Source: Arthrobacter sp. ZGTC131
GTDB lineage: Bacteria > Actinomycetota > Actinomycetes > Actinomycetales > Micrococcaceae
Direction of reading: 5' to 3'
Length of the DNA: 64,000 bases
Assembly: GCF_002929275.1 (NCBI RefSeq)
Contig: NZ_PJIK01000011.1
Location: forward strand, 100,102 to 164,101
Made by a program: the position numbers and the translations under genes. Positions 34,220-42,083 of this stretch are shown here, piece after piece (within the stretch, counting starts at the first letter, position 1; each line of letters opens with the position of its first letter). Below the pieces are notes generated by a model. That model ran no database searches. It worked only from the letters and a program-made list of their open reading frames with translations, and had not been told where the DNA came from.

Positions 34220-37200
34220 CTAACCGGCGGAAACAGAGCGCGCCATCACCCCGGCCACGTCCGGTCGGCCCTCGCCGCCCAGGGCAAGAAGTGCATCCTG
34301 GGGGCTGATGTCGGCGGGGTTGTGCGTCACCAGCACCACCGTCCGGGAGCTCAGCCCCACCCTGAGGTCCGCCATCAGCTCCCGGCCGGATTCGGCGTCC
34401 AAGTGGGCGGTGGGCTCGTCCAGCAGGATCACGTCAGCCCTGGTCATCAGCGTCCGGGCAACGGCCAGCCGCTGACGTTCGCCGCCGCTGAGGAACGCGC
34501 CGCCCGGGCCGATCCGCGTGTCCAGGCCGTACTCCAGCCGGGCCACGAGCGGTGCCAGGCCCACAGCGGCGAGCGCATCCCGCATGTCCCGTTCGGCGCC
34601 CTCCCCGCCCGCTGCCGGCTCCCCCTGGCGTCCGAGCAGCAGGTTGCCGCGCACCGTTGAATCAAAGAGGTGGGCCTCCTGGGGGCACCACGCTGCTGTG
34701 CCGGTGACCGCTATTCCTCCCCCGGTGGCCGGGAGGAAGCCGAGTGCCACGGCCAGGAGTGTGGATTTGCCGGCACCGGACGGACCCGTGACAGCAAGCC
34801 AGCGGCCGGGTTCCGCGACGGCGGTAAGTCCGCTGAAGACGTCTTCTCCGCCGGGCCATGCGGCGGACAGTCCCGCCAGTTCCATGCCGGGACGGCCACC
34901 TTGACGGGCGCCCGGCGTGGCCGGCGTCGTCGCGTCCGGTCCTCCGGGGCTGAGGACGCCGGACTCGCCGATGCGCCGCAGCACGGCCCGCAGCGCAGGA
35001 AATTGGCGCACCGCCGTCGTCATGGCGGCAAACGGTTCCACGAGCGCCAGCTGCAGCAGGACGACGACGGCGACCGTCGGCGCCGCGCCGGAGCCTGCCA
35101 GCACCTGCGGTGCCGCCATGACCGCGGTGGCCAGCGCGCCGGCGCCGCACGCGGCGACGGTCATCGCCTGGCCGAGTCCTTCGGCCCATGCCGAGCGCTG
35201 GGCGGCACGGGTTGCTGCGCGGTCCAGCGAACGGATTTCCGCGAGCACCGGCAGCGCCGCACCGTTGGCATGCAGTTCGGCCCTGGCGTCGAGCGCAGCG
35301 GCGATCCGGCGGAGGACTCCGGAACGCATTCGCTGCTCCGTGCCCGCCGACATCCGGTCGGCAACCAGCGCTGCCGCAGGCGCCGCTACCAGGCTTGCGA
35401 TTGCCGTCGCGAGAACTGCCGGCAGGGCGGCGGGCAGTATCCACGCCGACGTGCCGGCAGCGGCCCCCGCGACCGCCAGCGCCGTGACCGGCGGAAGGAC
35501 AACCCGCGGGAGCAGGTCCCGGACGGTGTCGACGTCGTCGATGATGGTGCCCAGCACGTTACCGCCCTGCAGGAGGCGCCGGAGGGACAGTGCCCGCTGG
35601 CTCAACGACGCCCAGAGGGTGCCCCGCAGGATGGTCAGCGAGGCAAACACGGTTTCATGCACCAGGAGCCGTTCGCAGTAGCGCAGGACCGCCCGGCCGA
35701 TTCCGAAGAAGCGGACGCCCACGATGGCCGTCAGCAGGTACAAAATGGGCGGCTGCTCGCTTGCCCGCAGGATGAGCCAGCCTGACAGTCCGGACAGTGC
35801 AATGGCAAAGAGGGCTGCCAGCGTGCCCACGATGCCGGCGGCAGCGAACCTGCCGCCCACCGGTGCTAGCAGCCTGCCCAGGAGTGTGGCCGTCGAAGGA
35901 AGACCGGCGGGCTGTGCGTTTGCCGAACCGGCACGTTCGACGGCGGTGGCAGACTGCGCGGCGCCGGCAGTGCTCGCGGCGCGGGCAGTGCTCGCGGCGC
36001 TGGCCGGTTGACGGGTCTCGTGACCGGAAACAACGGGCTGCCGCCCCGCTGCCGCGGTTCCGGCCTCACGGGCGGCGCTGCCGGACCGCGGCAGCGAAAC
36101 GAGTTCGTCGGCGAGCTCGCGTGTCTGGCGGTCATGGGCCACCAAGATCACGGTGGCCCGGCCGCGCAGGGCGCGGATGGCGTCGTGGACCACGTCGGCT
36201 GATGCCCGGTCCAGGTGCGCAGTGGGTTCGTCGAGCAGGAGCACTGTGGCCCCTGCTTCGATGCGGGCCAGCCCCCGGGCCAGCGCGACGCGGCGCAGTT
36301 CGCCGGGACTCAGTTCGGCCGGATGTTTCCCGGCCAGGTGCGCTGCGCCGGCGGCCGAAAGGCAGCGCAGCACTGCAGCGGCTGACGCCCCGGCTGAACC
36401 CGCCGGGGCGTTGGCCGTCGGAGGGTTGACCGTCAGGTACAGCAGGATCTCGTCGTGCACCGTCTCCGCCACCATGACCGGATGCTGCGGCACCCAGGCG
36501 ACGTCCCCGGCGCCAAAGCCGCCGACGACGCCGCTGACTTCGGTGCCTCCCCCTGAGCCGACGGTCCCGGCCAGCACGCCCAGAACGGTGCTCTTGCCTG
36601 CGCCGCTGGGGCCGTCCAGCGCGGTGACCAGGCCGGCCGGTGCCGTGAAGCTGAGCGGGCCGACGGCTGGGCCCTGCCTCCCCGCGTAGCTGACAGTGAG
36701 TTCCCGGACGGTCAGGTCCGCCGGGCCGACACGCCCGGGCTGACCCGACTGCACGGGCTGCAGGCGCCGCTGCTCCGGTGCTTCCAGCACGGCCGTTGTC
36801 TCCGTGAGGGCGGCCCTGCCGTCGTCGCTTGCGTGGTGCGCCGTTCCCAGTTCGCGGAGCGGCAGGTAGCAGTCCGGCGCAAGAATCAGCGCGAGCAGGC
36901 CGGCTTCGAGGGCCATGTCGCCGTGGACCAACCGGACGCCGATGAAGACGGCAACGACGGCCACCGAAATCGTGGCGATCAGCTCCAGGGCGAGGGCCGA
37001 GAGAAACGCGGTCCGCAGGGTTCCCATGGTCCGCGACCTGTACTCCTCGGAGATTTCCTCCAGGGCCCGGCGCTGGGCGGAAGCACGGCCCAGGCCCACC
37101 AGCACCGGCAGCCCCTTGGCGAGTTCGAGCATGTGCGCGGAAAGCCGGGACAGTGCCGCCTGGGCGTCGCGGACCTTGTCCTCCGTATAGCGGCCGATGA

Positions 37201-37705
37201 GTACCATGAACACTGGCACGAGGGGAACCGTCAGCACGATCACCACGGCACTGACCCAGTCGGCGAAAAGGATCCGGGCGCCCAGCAGCAATGGAATGGC
37301 GGCGCAATTCACCAGCGCAGGGAGGTACTGGGTGTAGTAGCTGTCCAGGGCGTCGAGCCCCCGGGTGGCGAGCACGGCCAGTCCGCCATCGGCGGGGCCG
37401 GCCTCGCGGACACCGTTGCGCAGAGCGGTCTCGACGAGCCGGGAACGCAGCTCCTCCTTGACGCCGAGGGCGGCCCGGCGTGCGGCGGCGCCCTGCGCCC
37501 AGACCGTCAAGGAACGGAGGATCACGCCGGCCGCTCCCCAGCCCAGCTGCGCCGCCCAGGCGGGATCCCGCACCATGAGCCCGGCCAGGACGGAAGCGAC
37601 CGCCTGGCCCATGAACACCAGGGAGAGGGCCTTTAGTGCTGCGAGCAGGCCAAGGACGTAGAGTGCCCGGCGCGTTGACGGGCCTGCAGGGAACTCCGGT
37701 TTCAC
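34220..37705 (-). CDS. cydDC: Fused CydD-CydC thiol/haem exporter
   Basis: 1161 aa: two ABC half-transporters in one chain. The CydD part (about 1-540) has six transmembrane helices and an ATPase with Walker A GPSGAGKST, signature LSPGELRRVA and Walker B VLLLDEPTAHLD. The CydC part (about 610-1161) repeats this with GPSGAGKST, LSGGERQRLA and VILLDEPTAHLD. A Ser/Ala/Thr-rich linker joins them, with low-complexity repeats. CydDC exports glutathione/cysteine or mycothiol-type thiols and is needed to assemble haem into cytochrome bd. The start is a GTG six bases after cydB, so it is cotranscribed with cydAB. The fused form is common in actinobacteria. Confidence 0.93.
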   Translation of the reverse strand: MKPEFPAGPSTRRALYVLGLLAALKALSLVFMGQAVASVLAGLMVRDPAWAAQLGWGAAGVILRSLTVWAQGAAARRAALGVKEELRSRLVETALRNGVREAGPADGGLAVLATRGLDALDSYYTQYLPALVNCAAIPLLLGARILFADWVSAVVIVLTVPLVPVFMVLIGRYTEDKVRDAQAALSRLSAHMLELAKGLPVLVGLGRASAQRRALEEISEEYRSRTMGTLRTAFLSALALELIATISVAVVAVFIGVRLVHGDMALEAGLLALILAPDCYLPLRELGTAHHASDDGRAALTETTAVLEAPEQRRLQPVQSGQPGRVGPADLTVRELTVSYAGRQGPAVGPLSFTAPAGLVTALDGPSGAGKSTVLGVLAGTVGSGGGTEVSGVVGGFGAGDVAWVPQHPVMVAETVHDEILLYLTVNPPTANAPAGSAGASAAAVLRCLSAAGAAHLAGKHPAELSPGELRRVALARGLARIEAGATVLLLDEPTAHLDRASADVVHDAIRALRGRATVILVAHDRQTRELADELVSLPRSGSAAREAGTAAAGRQPVVSGHETRQPASAASTARAASTAGAAQSATAVERAGSANAQPAGLPSTATLLGRLLAPVGGRFAAAGIVGTLAALFAIALSGLSGWLILRASEQPPILYLLTAIVGVRFFGIGRAVLRYCERLLVHETVFASLTILRGTLWASLSQRALSLRRLLQGGNVLGTIIDDVDTVRDLLPRVVLPPVTALAVAGAAAGTSAWILPAALPAVLATAIASLVAAPAAALVADRMSAGTEQRMRSGVLRRIAAALDARAELHANGAALPVLAEIRSLDRAATRAAQRSAWAEGLGQAMTVAACGAGALATAVMAAPQVLAGSGAAPTVAVVVLLQLALVEPFAAMTTAVRQFPALRAVLRRIGESGVLSPGGPDATTPATPGARQGGRPGMELAGLSAAWPGGEDVFSGLTAVAEPGRWLAVTGPSGAGKSTLLAVALGFLPATGGGIAVTGTAAWCPQEAHLFDSTVRGNLLLGRQGEPAAGGEGAERDMRDALAAVGLAPLVARLEYGLDTRIGPGGAFLSGGERQRLAVARTLMTRADVILLDEPTAHLDAESGRELMADLRVGLSSRTVVLVTHNPADISPQDALLALGGEGRPDVAGVMARSVSAG

Positions 37706-37711
37706 GGCCGG

Positions 37712-38761
37712 TTAGTCATTCCTGGTGAAGGCCTTGGCGGCAATCGCCGGCAAGAAGCTGTGCGCCTCCGGGATGTGCTTGGCGCTGACCCGGCGGCGGA
37801 ACACCCAATACGTCCAGGCCTGGTAGGCGATGACCAGCGGCAGTCCGACGCACGCCACGATGCTCATGAGGCCCAGCGTGTAGTCGGACGAAGACGCGTT
37901 GGAGACGGTCAGGTTGAATGCGGGGTCAATGGTTGACGGAAGGACCACCGGGAACACTGCTCCGAAGATGGAGGCCGAACCGCACAGTAGGAACAGGCCG
38001 ACTGCCAGGAAGGCGCGGCCTTCATTGCCGCTCCGGGCCTGGAACCAGGCGGCACCAGCCGCAACGACCGCGACGACGAGGACGGCTACCGTCCATGCCT
38101 CGCCGCTGAGCAGCTGGACGCTGACGGCCCAGCCGGCCAGCGGAAGGAGCAGCACGGGCAGCAGCCGCACAAACCAGCGCCGGGCACGGTGCCGGACATC
38201 GCCGTCGGTCTTCAACGCCAGGAAGGCCAGCGCATGCAGCAGGGCAAACCCTGCCACCGCGAAGCCGCCGAGGAGCGCGTATCCGCTGAACCAGGAGAAC
38301 GGGCCGCCGTTGCGGTCGCCGTTGGCGTCCAGGGGCAGGCCCGTTGTGGTCAGCGCGAGGGCGGCCCCCACTCCGAAGGCGGCAACGAAGGAACCGACTG
38401 CTATGGCCCAGTCCCAGGTGTTGCGCCACCGGTCCGTGTCCACCTTGCCGCGGTACTCAAAGGCCACAGCCCGGAAGATCAGGGCCACGAGGACCATCAG
38501 GAGGGGCAGGTAGAGGGCCGAGAACAGCGAGGCGTACCAGAACGGGAAGGCGGCGAAGGTGGCGCCGGCGGCAGTCAGGAGCCAGACCTCGTTGCCGTCC
38601 CAGACCGGCCCGATCGTGTTGAGCAGCACGCGGCGCTCAGTGTTGTTGCGGGCGAAGATCTTCATCAGCATTCCCACGCCCAGGTCGAAACCCTCGAGGA
38701 AGAGGTAGCCGGTCCACAGGACGGCGATGGCGATGAACCAGATGGTTGGCAGCAGTTCCAT
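37712..38761 (-). CDS. cydB: Cytochrome bd ubiquinol oxidase subunit II
   Basis: 349 aa integral membrane protein with about eight helices. It opens with the family signature MELLPTIWFIAIAVLWTGYL followed by FLEGFDLGVGML, and contains LNTIGPVWDGNEVWLLTAAG. With CydA it makes the two-subunit quinol oxidase, which uses high-affinity oxygen reduction without proton pumping, important under low oxygen or when the aa3 branch is inhibited. It is immediately downstream of cydA and upstream of cydDC in one leftward operon. No CydX-like short frame was obvious. Confidence 0.95.
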   Translation of the reverse strand: MELLPTIWFIAIAVLWTGYLFLEGFDLGVGMLMKIFARNNTERRVLLNTIGPVWDGNEVWLLTAAGATFAAFPFWYASLFSALYLPLLMVLVALIFRAVAFEYRGKVDTDRWRNTWDWAIAVGSFVAAFGVGAALALTTTGLPLDANGDRNGGPFSWFSGYALLGGFAVAGFALLHALAFLALKTDGDVRHRARRWFVRLLPVLLLPLAGWAVSVQLLSGEAWTVAVLVVAVVAAGAAWFQARSGNEGRAFLAVGLFLLCGSASIFGAVFPVVLPSTIDPAFNLTVSNASSSDYTLGLMSIVACVGLPLVIAYQAWTYWVFRRRVSAKHIPEAHSFLPAIAAKAFTRND

Positions 38762-38779
38762 GCTCTTGATCCTCAGCTC

Positions 38780-40384
38780 TTAGTAGGCGAACGCCAGGAC
38801 GTCGTCGACTGTTCCGGCCTTTCCCGGCCCGCCCGGGCCCGGGGTGGCGTCCTCGTTCTCGTCAACGGGTGCGTGGACCAGTTCGGGCATGGCCGAAACG
38901 ACGCCGCCGCGGACGTACTTGACGAGGAGTTTCACCTCCACCACGAGCAGCACAGCGTAGATGGCGGTGAGCACGATCAGCGACGTGAGGATCTCGCCGG
39001 CGGATACCCCGGGGGATACGGCCGCGGCCGTGAACATGAAGACCTGGTCGATGCCGTTGAGGTCGGGGTTGGGCGCCACGACGAACGGCTGCCGGCCCAT
39101 TTCCGTGAAGATCCAGCCCGCGGCATTCGCACCGAACGGAGCCAGGATGCCGAACACGGCCAGCCGCATGAGCCAGCGTGACTCCGGCACGGTGCCGCTG
39201 CGCGTGACCCAAAGCGCCAGGAGTGCTGCCAGGGCGGCGACCCCGCCGAAGCCGATCATCATGCGGAATCCCCAGTAGGTGACCTCCATGACGGGGACGT
39301 ATTCGATCTCCTGGCCGGCACGCTCGCCGTAGAGGGGATCGTTCGGCAGGTGCGTGCCGTAGTCGGCCTTGTACTGGTCCAGGAGGCTGTTGACGCCCTT
39401 GACCTCGGTGGTGAAGTCGCCCTTGGCGAGGTAGGAGAGGATGCCCGGGACCTCGATCAGCGCCACGATGTCGTCGCAGTTGCGGGCGCCGAGGTTGCCG
39501 ACGCTGAGGACCGAGAAGCCCGTACCGTCGTGGCAGGCGGCTTCGGCGGCAGCCATTTTCATGGGCTGCTGTTCGAACATCAGCTTTCCCTGCAGGTCGC
39601 CGGTCAGTGCGGTGCCGGCGAAGGAGATCATGGCGACGACGGCGCCGATCCGCAGCGAGCGGATCCAGACGGTGTGGTCGGTCAGGTCCCGCCCCGGGAT
39701 GTCGGCTGCGTCGCCCGGGATGACCTTGCCGTCGGCTCCGACGGTGTCGATGCCGTCCCTGCGCCGACGCCAGAGGTGGTACCAGGCGATGCCGAGCAAG
39801 AAGCCGCCGGCCACGGCGAGGGCACCGAAGAGGGTGTGCGGCACGGCCACGAGGGCGGTGTTGTTGGTGAAGACGGCCCAGGCGTCGGTCATGACCGGCC
39901 GGCCGTCGATCATCTCGACGCCCACGGGGTGCTGCATCCAGCTGTTGGCCACGATGATGAAGTACGCGGAAAAGAAGGAGCCGATCACGGCGATCCAGAG
40001 GCAGGCCAGGTGGACGCCCTGCTTGAGCTGCTTCCAGCCGAAGATCCAGAGGCCCAGGAACGTCGATTCGACAAAGAACGCCAGCAGCGCCTCCAGGGCC
40101 AGCGGAGCGCCGAAGACGTCGCCCACGAAGCGGCTGTATTCGCTCCACGCCATGCCGAACTGGAATTCCTGCACGATTCCGGTGGCCACGCCCATGATGA
40201 AGTTGATGAGGAAGAGCTTGCCCCAGAATTTCGTCATCCGCAGGTAGGCCGGGTTGCCCGTCCGGTGCCAGATGGTCTGCATGACTGCCACGACGAGGCC
40301 CAGGCCGATCGTCAGCGGCACCATCATGAAGTGGTAGACGGTGGTGATCCCGAACTGCCAGCGTGCGATTTCCAAGGCTTCCAA
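38780..40384 (-). CDS. cydA: Cytochrome bd ubiquinol oxidase subunit I
   Basis: 534 aa haem-bearing subunit. Family segments are clear: ARWQFGITTVYHFMMVPLTI with the conserved N-terminal His, GVATGIVQEFQFGMAWSEYS, QQPMKMAAAEA (quinol-site motif), and VPVMEVTYWGFRMMIGFGGV. It oxidises menaquinol/ubiquinol and reduces oxygen at haem d. The start is a TTG at 40384 with AGGGACC upstream; a second TTG three codons later is possible. The gene diverges from a BlaI-type repressor, and two 17-bp palindromes lie 46-86 bp upstream, so repression by that protein is likely. First gene of cydABDC. Confidence 0.95.
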   Translation of the reverse strand: MEALEIARWQFGITTVYHFMMVPLTIGLGLVVAVMQTIWHRTGNPAYLRMTKFWGKLFLINFIMGVATGIVQEFQFGMAWSEYSRFVGDVFGAPLALEALLAFFVESTFLGLWIFGWKQLKQGVHLACLWIAVIGSFFSAYFIIVANSWMQHPVGVEMIDGRPVMTDAWAVFTNNTALVAVPHTLFGALAVAGGFLLGIAWYHLWRRRRDGIDTVGADGKVIPGDAADIPGRDLTDHTVWIRSLRIGAVVAMISFAGTALTGDLQGKLMFEQQPMKMAAAEAACHDGTGFSVLSVGNLGARNCDDIVALIEVPGILSYLAKGDFTTEVKGVNSLLDQYKADYGTHLPNDPLYGERAGQEIEYVPVMEVTYWGFRMMIGFGGVAALAALLALWVTRSGTVPESRWLMRLAVFGILAPFGANAAGWIFTEMGRQPFVVAPNPDLNGIDQVFMFTAAAVSPGVSAGEILTSLIVLTAIYAVLLVVEVKLLVKYVRGGVVSAMPELVHAPVDENEDATPGPGGPGKAGTVDDVLAFAY

Positions 40385-40429
40385 GGCGGTCCCTACTTTA
40401 GGCTAGGTCTCAAGCTCTCAAGCGTTGTT

Positions 40430-40446
40430 TTCTACGCAACGTAGAA
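40430..40446. promoter_or_regulatory. Palindromic operator 1 (TTCTAC-N5-GTAGAA), cydA side
   Basis: TTCTACGCAACGTAGAA: perfect 6-bp arms, 5-nt spacer. It lies 46 bp upstream of the cydA start in the region shared with the blaI-type gene. Two further exact copies of the arm pattern are nearby. CopY/BlaI/MecI-type repressors bind short TAC/GTA palindromes, so the adjacent repressor is the likely binder. Confidence 0.75.
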
Positions 40447-40453
40447 CATCAAC

Positions 40454-40470
40454 TTCTACATAGTGTAGAA
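40454..40470. promoter_or_regulatory. Palindromic operator 2 (TTCTAC-N5-GTAGAA), cydA side
   Basis: TTCTACATAGTGTAGAA, the same arms and spacer length as operator 1, starting 24 bp from it. Two sites close together on the cydA side would allow cooperative repression. Confidence 0.75.
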
Positions 40471-40542
40471 GATGCCATCCGACGCTGTAAACATCGTTAC
40501 ACCGCCCGCGCCGGGCTGCAATGAGCCGCGGCACGCCGCGCC

Positions 40543-40559
40543 TTCTACTTCATGTAGAA
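40543..40559. promoter_or_regulatory. Palindromic operator 3 (TTCTAC-N5-GTAGAA), blaI side
   Basis: TTCTACTTCATGTAGAA, the same arms and spacer length. Its right arm overlaps a possible -35 hexamer TAGAAA (40555-40560), 17 bp before a possible -10 TAGATT (40578-40583), so it could autoregulate the repressor gene. Confidence 0.7.
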
Positions 40560-40583
40560 AGAACGGCGCAAACACGCTAGATT
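40555..40583 (+). promoter_or_regulatory. Candidate promoter of the BlaI-type gene
   Basis: TAGAAA, 17 nt, TAGATT, about 75 bp upstream of the repressor start. The -35 element lies in operator 3. The hexamers are weak matches, so this is only a candidate. Confidence 0.4.
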
Positions 40584-40657
40584 TGAACTTGAAGAATTGG
40601 AATCACAGCATGGGGCCAGCCGGCCCTAGGGCAGAGCGTTGTCAAAAGGATGTACAG

Positions 40658-41044
40658 ATGGCAAGTCTTGGGGAACTGGAACGGGCGGTCATGGACCTGC
40701 TCTGGGCGGGCCACGAAGCAGCCACCGCCAACACGCTGCGGGACATGCTCGCGCAGAGCACGGCGGCCCAGGGCGGCGCAGCAGGGCACGAAGGCAAGGA
40801 CCTGGCGGTCACCACTGTCCTGACCGTGCTGTCGCGCCTGGAAAAGAAGGGCCTAGTGGAGCGGGAACGCGGTACCCGCCCCCACCGCTACCAGGCGGTA
40901 TCCAGCCGCGAGGACCACACCGCCGAGCTCATGCACGAAGTGCTGGGCTCCGCCCCGGACCGCGAGGCCGTTCTTGCGCGGTTCATCGGATCCGTGACCG
41001 AAAGTGAAGCCGAGACGCTGCGCAAACTGCTTGGCCACAGCTAG
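40658..41044 (+). CDS. BlaI/MecI/CopY-family transcriptional repressor
   Basis: 128 aa from the ATG at 40658 (AAGGA upstream); the frame continues further upstream but without family similarity. A winged helix opens with LGELERAVMDLLWAGHEAAT and continues through VTTVLTVLSRLEKKGLVERE and RGTRPHRYQA, the standard BlaI DNA-binding and wing region; the tail (DREAVLARFIGSVTESEAETLRKLL) is the dimerisation helix. BlaI proteins repress target promoters until cleaved by a partner membrane protease, which is encoded 6 bp downstream. It diverges from cydABDC with three matching palindromes between, so the bd oxidase operon is the probable target. No beta-lactamase gene is nearby. Confidence 0.9.
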   Translation: MASLGELERAVMDLLWAGHEAATANTLRDMLAQSTAAQGGAAGHEGKDLAVTTVLTVLSRLEKKGLVERERGTRPHRYQAVSSREDHTAELMHEVLGSAPDREAVLARFIGSVTESEAETLRKLLGHS

Positions 41045-41050
41045 CGGCAG

Positions 41051-42034
41051 ATGTTCTGGACCTCATACTTCCTGGCGGTCCTGGCGATAGTACTGGCGTG
41101 GCCGGTGCCTATCCTCCTTTCCCGCGCCCACTGGCCGGCCCGGGATCCCTTTACGGCCATGCTGCTGTGGCAGGTCATCGGCCTCGCCGGTGGCCTCTCG
41201 ATGATCGGCGCCATGCTGGTCTACGGGCTCGAACCGGTCGGGGACAACCTGATCGCCGGGCTGCAGGCCCTGGCCGGAATGGTGCTGTACAACGCACCCA
41301 CCACATCATTGGGCTTCTGGCACCTGTTCGCGCTCTCCGCTGCCGCCCTGCTGACGGCGCACCTCGTCTTCACGCTGCTGCTGACGTACTTCAAGATCGA
41401 GCGGCAGCGCCGGCGCCACCGTGAACTGCTGACATTGCTGGCCTCGCCCTCCGCGGACGGCACGGGCACCGTGGTGATCAACCACGATTCGCCCGTGGCC
41501 TACTGCCTGCCCGGCGGGGCACGTTCTGTCACCGTGCTCTCCGACGGACTCATGGCTGCCCTGGAACCGGCGGAGCTCCGCGCCGTCCTGATTCACGAGA
41601 ACGCCCACCTGAACCAGCGCCACCACCTGCTGCTGTGGGCCTTCGCCGCCTGGCGCCAGGCCCTGCCCTGGCTGCCCACCACGCGGCTGGCCCAGGAAGC
41701 CGTCAACTCCCTGATCGAGATGCTCGCCGATGACGTCGCCCTCAGGACGGAGAGCAAGGCGACCCTGATCAAGGCCATAGCGATCGTCGCGAGCGGCTCA
41801 GCCGTTCCGCAGGCGGCACCGGTCTTGGGACCGGCCGGACTTCCCGGTGCGGGCCTGCAGCTGCCGGACGGCGCCGGCTCCGGTTCGGCAAGCACGACGG
41901 CGTCACGCGTCAGCCGTCTTCTCTCGCCCCGGCCGCCGCTTCCGGCCGCCCTCCGCGCCACCGTGGTGGGGGTCTGTGTCCTGTTGCTGGCCATGCCCAC
42001 CGCACTGCTGATTGTGCCCGGCCTGCTCGGCTGA
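41051..42034 (+). CDS. M56-family (BlaR1-type) membrane metallopeptidase
   Basis: 327 aa. Three or so N-terminal hydrophobic helices are followed by a cytoplasmic/lumenal zinc-protease region with the gluzincin-like motif HENAH (LRAVLIHENAHLNQRHHLLL), a downstream candidate acid ligand in EMLADDVALRTE, and a final C-terminal helix. Unlike staphylococcal BlaR1 or MecR1, there is no penicillin-binding sensor domain after the protease, so it would respond to another signal. It starts 6 bp after the BlaI-type gene and is almost certainly coexpressed. Expected job: cleave the repressor when a membrane or respiratory signal is sensed (inference). Confidence 0.87.
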   Translation: MFWTSYFLAVLAIVLAWPVPILLSRAHWPARDPFTAMLLWQVIGLAGGLSMIGAMLVYGLEPVGDNLIAGLQALAGMVLYNAPTTSLGFWHLFALSAAALLTAHLVFTLLLTYFKIERQRRRHRELLTLLASPSADGTGTVVINHDSPVAYCLPGGARSVTVLSDGLMAALEPAELRAVLIHENAHLNQRHHLLLWAFAAWRQALPWLPTTRLAQEAVNSLIEMLADDVALRTESKATLIKAIAIVASGSAVPQAAPVLGPAGLPGAGLQLPDGAGSGSASTTASRVSRLLSPRPPLPAALRATVVGVCVLLLAMPTALLIVPGLLG

Positions 42035-42083
42035 TTACCGCTGCCGGTTCCGCCCCGCTGGTGACGCCGGGCCTGCCCCGGCC

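Noticed and set aside
40658-42034. Classical beta-lactamase regulatory system
   Set aside because: No beta-lactamase gene is adjacent and the protease lacks a penicillin-binding sensor, so only the repressor-protease pairing is kept.
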